64,000 nucleotides of DNA from contig JAJFGJ010000036.1 of assembly GCA_021776175.1 (NCBI GenBank), positions 311,106-375,105 of the forward strand, written 5' to 3'. The stretch is from Kiloniellaceae bacterium (GTDB lineage: Bacteria > Pseudomonadota > Alphaproteobacteria > Kiloniellales > J153). Shown one piece after another: positions 60,830 through 64,000 of the stretch. The translations under genes and the position numbers were made by a program. The notes under the pieces were generated by a model that was not told the DNA's origin, searched no databases, and saw only the letters and a program-made list of their open reading frames with translations. The first letter of the stretch is position 1; each line of letters starts with the position of its first letter.

Positions 60830-62077
60830 TCAGCTCTCCTTAAGACCGGATTCGGTGCAGGTCTGATTCGGATAGGCCTTATAGGGCACGGGTTCCAGCC
60901 ACTCCGATGTCGTTTTGAGCATTTTGAACTGCCCGTCGGACTGACATTGGCCGATTTTTGGCCAGAGATAAGTGTGCAGGTTCTCCGGCTCAATGCGCAC
61001 CTTGCCTTGAGGCGCGATCATCTCCTCGCCCTTGATCGCCTCTCGGATAGTCTTGGGGCTGATATCCCCGGCTCCGAGTTTTTCCACCGCCTGCTTGAAC
61101 AGATGGACTTGGAAGTAGGACGGCTCGGACACAAAGTGCGTGACCTTGTCGCCGCCCCAGCGCGAGCGGTAGGCCTCCACGAATTTTTGATTCTCGGGCG
61201 AGTCATAAACCATGAAATACGGGGCCGAGGTAAAATGCCCAGCCGCAGCGTCGCCACCCATGGCCGCGACTTCGTTCTCCGACGTCGTGAGGCTGGCCAT
61301 TGGCATCTTTTCCGGGTCGAGACCGCCCGCGCGGTACTGGCGATGCAAGGCCACGACCGAATCGCCGACCACGGTGGAAAAGATAACATCCGGCTTTTCG
61401 CTACGGAACTTGTTGACGACGGACGAGAACTCGGAGTGACCGAGGGGTACATACTCTTCACGGATCACTTCTGCACCGTACTGCGCCAGAAGTTTCTTGC
61501 AGTAGTTGTTTTCTTCCTTCGGGTAGATGTAGTTGGAGCCGATCAAAGACCAGCGCTTACCGAATTTCTCGATCAGCCAGGGAACGAACTCGTCCTGCTG
61601 TTGGTTCGGCACCGCGCCAGTGTAGATCACGTTTTTCGAACATTCGCGCCCCTCGTAAAGGGTTGGGTAGAAATAGAGATTTTTGCGCTTCTCGAAAACC
61701 GGCAACACCGCCTTGCGGCTCGCCGAGGTGTATGAACCGAACACGCTGACACACCTGTCCCCAAGCACCAGCTTGCGCGCTTTTTCGGCGAAAGTCGCCG
61801 GATCGGACGCTGGGTCCTCGACTATAGGTTTGATCTGCATTCCGTTGATCCCGCCTGCGGCGTTGACCTCCTCGATCGCTAGAATCGTCGCCTTGTGCAA
61901 AGATTCCTCCACGATCGCCGTGGTCCCAGTAAGCGAGAACAAGACGCCAACCTTGATCTCGCCGCCTGCGGCGTAGGCCAATGAACTGTCCTTGATCCAA
62001 ATGTGCGGGAAACCGGCCGCGGTAACCGCGCCAGCCGCCACTGTTCCCTTGATGAATTTCCGACGTCCCAATTTCAT
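60830..62077 (-). CDS. UrtA/FmdD-like amide or urea binding protein
   Basis: Periplasmic binding protein of about 415 residues with a twin-arginine signal (GRRKFIKGTVAAGA). The start at 62077 has AAGGAGG at ideal distance. The core contains FGSYTSASRKAVLPVFEKR, YFYPTLYEGRE and VVGDSVVALHRQYR, shared with AmiC and UrtA. It supplies short amides or urea to the permeases. The leader ahead of it contains hexaloop hairpins and a terminator, so this gene is the first controlled by AmiR antitermination. Urea, formamide and acetamide are all possible ligands. Confidence 0.9.
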   Translation of the reverse strand: MKLGRRKFIKGTVAAGAVTAAGFPHIWIKDSSLAYAAGGEIKVGVLFSLTGTTAIVEESLHKATILAIEEVNAAGGINGMQIKPIVEDPASDPATFAEKARKLVLGDRCVSVFGSYTSASRKAVLPVFEKRKNLYFYPTLYEGRECSKNVIYTGAVPNQQQDEFVPWLIEKFGKRWSLIGSNYIYPKEENNYCKKLLAQYGAEVIREEYVPLGHSEFSSVVNKFRSEKPDVIFSTVVGDSVVALHRQYRAGGLDPEKMPMASLTTSENEVAAMGGDAAAGHFTSAPYFMVYDSPENQKFVEAYRSRWGGDKVTHFVSEPSYFQVHLFKQAVEKLGAGDISPKTIREAIKGEEMIAPQGKVRIEPENLHTYLWPKIGQCQSDGQFKMLKTTSEWLEPVPYKAYPNQTCTESGLKES

Positions 62078-62097
62078 TTCTGCCTCCTTGGATTCGT

Positions 62098-62145
62098 AAA
62101 ACACAAAACCCCAGCGCTGTCCGCCGCGAAGCGGTTACACTGGGG
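62098..62145 (-). terminator. intrinsic terminator in front of the binding-protein gene
   Basis: On the minus strand, CCCCAG pairs with CTGGGG (plus positions 62140-62145 and 62109-62114), with an inner CCGC/GCGG stem, and is followed by TTTTGTGTTTT. It lies only 20 to 30 bases before the ribosome site, so transcription would stop unless antiterminated. Confidence 0.85.
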
Positions 62146-62155
62146 CATCATTGCC
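62144..62155 (-). promoter_or_regulatory. ANTAR hexaloop hairpin P2
   Basis: On the minus strand GGC-AATGAT-GCC forms a short stem with a hexaloop that has A at position 1 and G at 4, the ANTAR recognition rule. It overlaps the terminator stem, so forming it would hinder termination. Confidence 0.6.
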
Positions 62156-62169
62156 AACTACATTTTTCG

Positions 62170-62185
62170 GCGGCCACACTGCCGC
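62170..62185 (-). promoter_or_regulatory. ANTAR hexaloop hairpin P1
   Basis: On the minus strand GCGGC-AGTGTG-GCCGC: a 5-base stem and hexaloop AGTGTG with A1 and G4. It lies 14 bases upstream of P2, the spacing expected for dual-hairpin ANTAR targets. Confidence 0.7.
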
Positions 62186-62230
62186 TCGCATCACACTCTA
62201 CTGGCCTGCACGCATATGGATGCAGACCAC

Positions 62231-62269
62231 AAAAAACCTCATGCTCGCGCTTCTCACGCATGCATAAGG
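62231..62269 (-). terminator. first intrinsic terminator, after amiR
   Basis: On the minus strand CCTTATGC pairs with GCATGAGG (one wobble), with a further TGCG/CGCG inner stem, and is followed by six T. It could end the amiC-amiR transcript. It is 86 bases after the amiR stop. Confidence 0.75.
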
Positions 62270-62354
62270 CTTCCTTGCCCGCTAAATTTTAAAACGGCTC
62301 CATCGCCGCACGGCCCGGAACATCGAGTGCCGAGCCTCTCTTACTTTTAAAACG

Positions 62355-63077
62355 CTACCCGAGTAATTCTTGCGAGTCAACTATCACATTGGCGAGCGCC
62401 CCGATCGTCACCCGGCGCTCCATGGCACGGCGCCGGAGATAATGATAGGCTTCTTCCTCGTTAATACTCCGGCTTTGCATAAGTATTGCCTTGGCGCGCT
62501 CAACACTGCGCATGGTGCGAAGGTTATCGTCCAGCTTGTCCACCCGGCCACGCAACCGGCGCTCGTAAAGGAAATGGCCGCGTCCGACGAGCAGGCTGGC
62601 AAGTACCGCCTGAGCCGTAACCGGTTGGTGGATAACGGCATGCGGCGCGCAGTTGTGCAAAAGTTTGAGGTCAAGCGACTGCGTTGCCGCCGCTATTACA
62701 ACAAGCGCCGTATCCGGCTTCCCAGGCAACCAAGGCAGACGCTGTGGCAGATCATTGAGCAAGTCGCAGTAGATCACATCGTAGGAAACGGGAATCAGTT
62801 CCGGAATCGGCCAGATGTGCTGCACGCGGGCGCGCGTTCGCTGCAACTCGCGTAGCAGTTGCTCTCCCGCTTGATCTCGTGCCGTGAAGACCGCGATGTC
62901 GAGATCCCGAAATTCCCGGTGAAAGGGATGATCGGAGCCTGATTTTTCCTGCGCTGAATCCGTCACGCCCCCCGCCGGTCCGGACTCGAGCGAAGGTTCG
63001 TCACGCGGGCGCGGGGCGCCTTGATTCAAACGTTGTGTGGGATTGGTCCTTATTTGCATCGCTGGCCGTCTATTCAT
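62355..63077 (-). CDS. amiR: AmiR-type antiterminator (pseudo-receiver + ANTAR)
   Basis: RNA-binding antiterminator of 240 residues. After a disordered lead of about 50 residues comes a response-regulator-like domain (DLDIAVFTARDQAGEQLLREL) without the normal phosphorylation pocket, a short coiled coil and a C-terminal ANTAR domain (RAKAILMQSRSINEEEAYHYLRRRAME). In Pseudomonas AmiR is held inactive by AmiC and released by amide. The ATG overlaps the AmiC stop (ATGA). About 45 residues longer than P. aeruginosa AmiR at the N-terminus; later ATGs exist. Targets: the hexaloop hairpins in the leader downstream. Confidence 0.93.
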   Translation of the reverse strand: MNRRPAMQIRTNPTQRLNQGAPRPRDEPSLESGPAGGVTDSAQEKSGSDHPFHREFRDLDIAVFTARDQAGEQLLRELQRTRARVQHIWPIPELIPVSYDVIYCDLLNDLPQRLPWLPGKPDTALVVIAAATQSLDLKLLHNCAPHAVIHQPVTAQAVLASLLVGRGHFLYERRLRGRVDKLDDNLRTMRSVERAKAILMQSRSINEEEAYHYLRRRAMERRVTIGALANVIVDSQELLG

Positions 63078-64000
63078 CCAAAGGCAATACTACGGCCGTA
63101 TCCGATGAGATATGGATCCGCCTTTACAGCCGCCTGCGACTCGTAGACCAGATCAAACTCACCACGCCGATTGGCACATCCAATTCGCGTCCACAGATCG
63201 GTGTGACCGCATAATGGATTCACGGACACCTTGCCCTGTGGCGCTTCTATCTCGGAGCCAAGTATGCTGGGCCGTAAAATTTCCGTGTCCATGGTGTTCG
63301 CCCGTTCCAGCGCCTTGGCGAATATCTGCACTTGGAAATACGCCGCCTCGAGGCACATGTTCGTGTCCTGATCGTCGCCATAACGTTTCTTGTAACGCTT
63401 GACGAAGTTCAGGTTGCGTTTGCTGTCTATGCCTTGGAAGTAAGACGCGGCCGTGATGTGCCCCTCGCCCACGTCAAAGCCCATGGCACGAATTTCGGCT
63501 TCCGTGGTCGTCAGGCTCGCGATCGGCATGGTTTTCGGATCGAGGCGCAGTTCAGCATAGGCTTGGTACAAATTGACCGTTGAATCTCCGACCACGGTCG
63601 AAAAGATAACATCGGGCATGGCATCCTTGATATCGCGCACCACGGGCAGGAAATCGCTGCGTTTGGCGCGCAAGTCGAGATATCGCTCGCCCACGACTTG
63701 CCCGCCATTGTGATGAACGAGCTCGCGCATGATACGATTGGATTCGCGTGGGTAGACATAATCCGAGCCGACGAAAAAGAACCGTTTGCCGTAACGCTCC
63801 ATCAAGAAGCGGCACAGCTCGACACTGTTCTGGTTCGGCGCCGCACCCGTGTATATGACGTTGGGAGAAAACTCGAATCCCTCATACAGAGTTGGGTACC
63901 ACAGCAGGCCGTTCAAACGTTCGACAACGGGCAAAACAGCCTTGCGGCTACTGGACGTGTAGCAACCGAAAATAGTCGTGATGCCGTCTTCAACCATCAG
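63074..64000 (-). CDS. amiC: AmiC-type amide sensor (partial)
   Basis: Negative regulator of AmiR, of the periplasmic-binding fold but cytoplasmic. The frame runs into the right edge (open through 64000), leaving about 308 C-terminal residues of an expected 385. Motifs are FGCYTSSSRKAVLPVVERLNG, WYPTLYEGFEFSPNVIYTGAAPNQ and the C-terminal EAPQGKVSVNPLCGHTDLWTRIG. It is strongly similar to the transporter's binding protein at 60830, but the coupling to amiR (ATGA overlap) marks it as the regulator. Amides bind and free AmiR. Confidence 0.93.
   Translation of the reverse strand: MMVEDGITTIFGCYTSSSRKAVLPVVERLNGLLWYPTLYEGFEFSPNVIYTGAAPNQNSVELCRFLMERYGKRFFFVGSDYVYPRESNRIMRELVHHNGGQVVGERYLDLRAKRSDFLPVVRDIKDAMPDVIFSTVVGDSTVNLYQAYAELRLDPKTMPIASLTTTEAEIRAMGFDVGEGHITAASYFQGIDSKRNLNFVKRYKKRYGDDQDTNMCLEAAYFQVQIFAKALERANTMDTEILRPSILGSEIEAPQGKVSVNPLCGHTDLWTRIGCANRRGEFDLVYESQAAVKADPYLIGYGRSIAFG

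Larger units (their letters stand above)
62078..62354. other. AmiR-type antitermination leader
   Basis: A 277-base gap between amiR and the binding-protein gene, transcribed leftward. In order of transcription it holds a terminator (62269-62231), hexaloop hairpin P1 (62185-62170), hexaloop hairpin P2 (62155-62144), and a second terminator (62145-62098) that directly precedes the gene. This is the layout of ANTAR-controlled leaders. Confidence 0.75.

Noticed and set aside
1..64000. CRISPR array, tRNA or rRNA genes, insertion sequences
   Set aside because: None was seen: no regularly spaced repeats outside coding arrays, no cloverleaf with a TTCGA arm and no transposase motif.

Overview
The window looks like part of the chromosome of a moderately GC-rich alphaproteobacterium of the Rhodospirillales type, aerobic to microaerobic and metabolically versatile. 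The evidence is gene content: alphaproteobacterial ALA synthase, a CO-dehydrogenase-type cox cluster with a CoxC-like regulator, CUT2, TRAP-TAXI and Urt-type transporters, and FNR-like boxes. This is inferred from protein families, since there is no rRNA or tRNA in the window. No insertion sequence, prophage or CRISPR array was seen.

Region A (1-15.4 kb, all minus strand, read right to left) is one long co-directional gene string. It begins with an unusual sugar-type ABC transporter: binding protein, ATPase with a repeat-bearing tail, a 116-residue protein made almost only of the same short repeats, and two permeases. One permease carries a second kind of tandem repeat and a large extra membrane domain. 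A microbial rhodopsin with a D-T-S motif and a YqiK-like flotillin follow. After them come an SCP2-like protein, an alpha/beta hydrolase, a lactonase-like metallo-hydrolase and coxC-coxM-coxS. The catalytic coxL would lie beyond the left edge.

Region B (15.4-19.3 kb) has operator-like palindromes in front of a sodium:solute symporter, then a protoporphyrinogen oxidase. Region C (19.5-33.9 kb) is a c-type cytochrome province with about 40 heme-binding motifs. It holds 11-heme and 12-heme proteins, tetraheme and triheme proteins, two NHL-repeat lipoproteins, a predicted outer-membrane barrel, ALA synthase, and small monoheme cytochromes. The barrel, one NHL lipoprotein and the 12-heme protein are translationally coupled, which suggests a porin-cytochrome electron conduit. 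Four FNR-like boxes lie in the intergenic regions, and the two heme-biosynthesis genes fit the demand for heme.

Region D (34-49.3 kb) is acyl-CoA catabolism: two acyl-CoA dehydrogenases, an FadB/FadJ-like bifunctional enzyme, a thiolase, an APH-fold kinase, an SDR, an MDR reductase, an NDP-forming acyl-CoA synthetase, a TRAP-TAXI importer and an IclR regulator. The kinase plus dehydrogenase pair recalls ACAD10/11 and the Lva pathway for 4-hydroxy acids.

Region E (49.4-64 kb) handles short-chain amides. It contains AmiC (cut by the right edge), AmiR (ANTAR), a leader with dual hexaloop hairpins and an intrinsic terminator, a Urt-type ABC transporter, the AmiE amidase, a NorQ/NorD-type AAA+/VWA pair, an aquaporin-family channel, an EamA transporter and an amidase-signature enzyme. 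Amide sensed by AmiC would free AmiR to antiterminate transcription of the uptake and hydrolysis genes.

The least explained part is the motif-repeat ABC transporter linked to a variant rhodopsin and a flotillin in region A.
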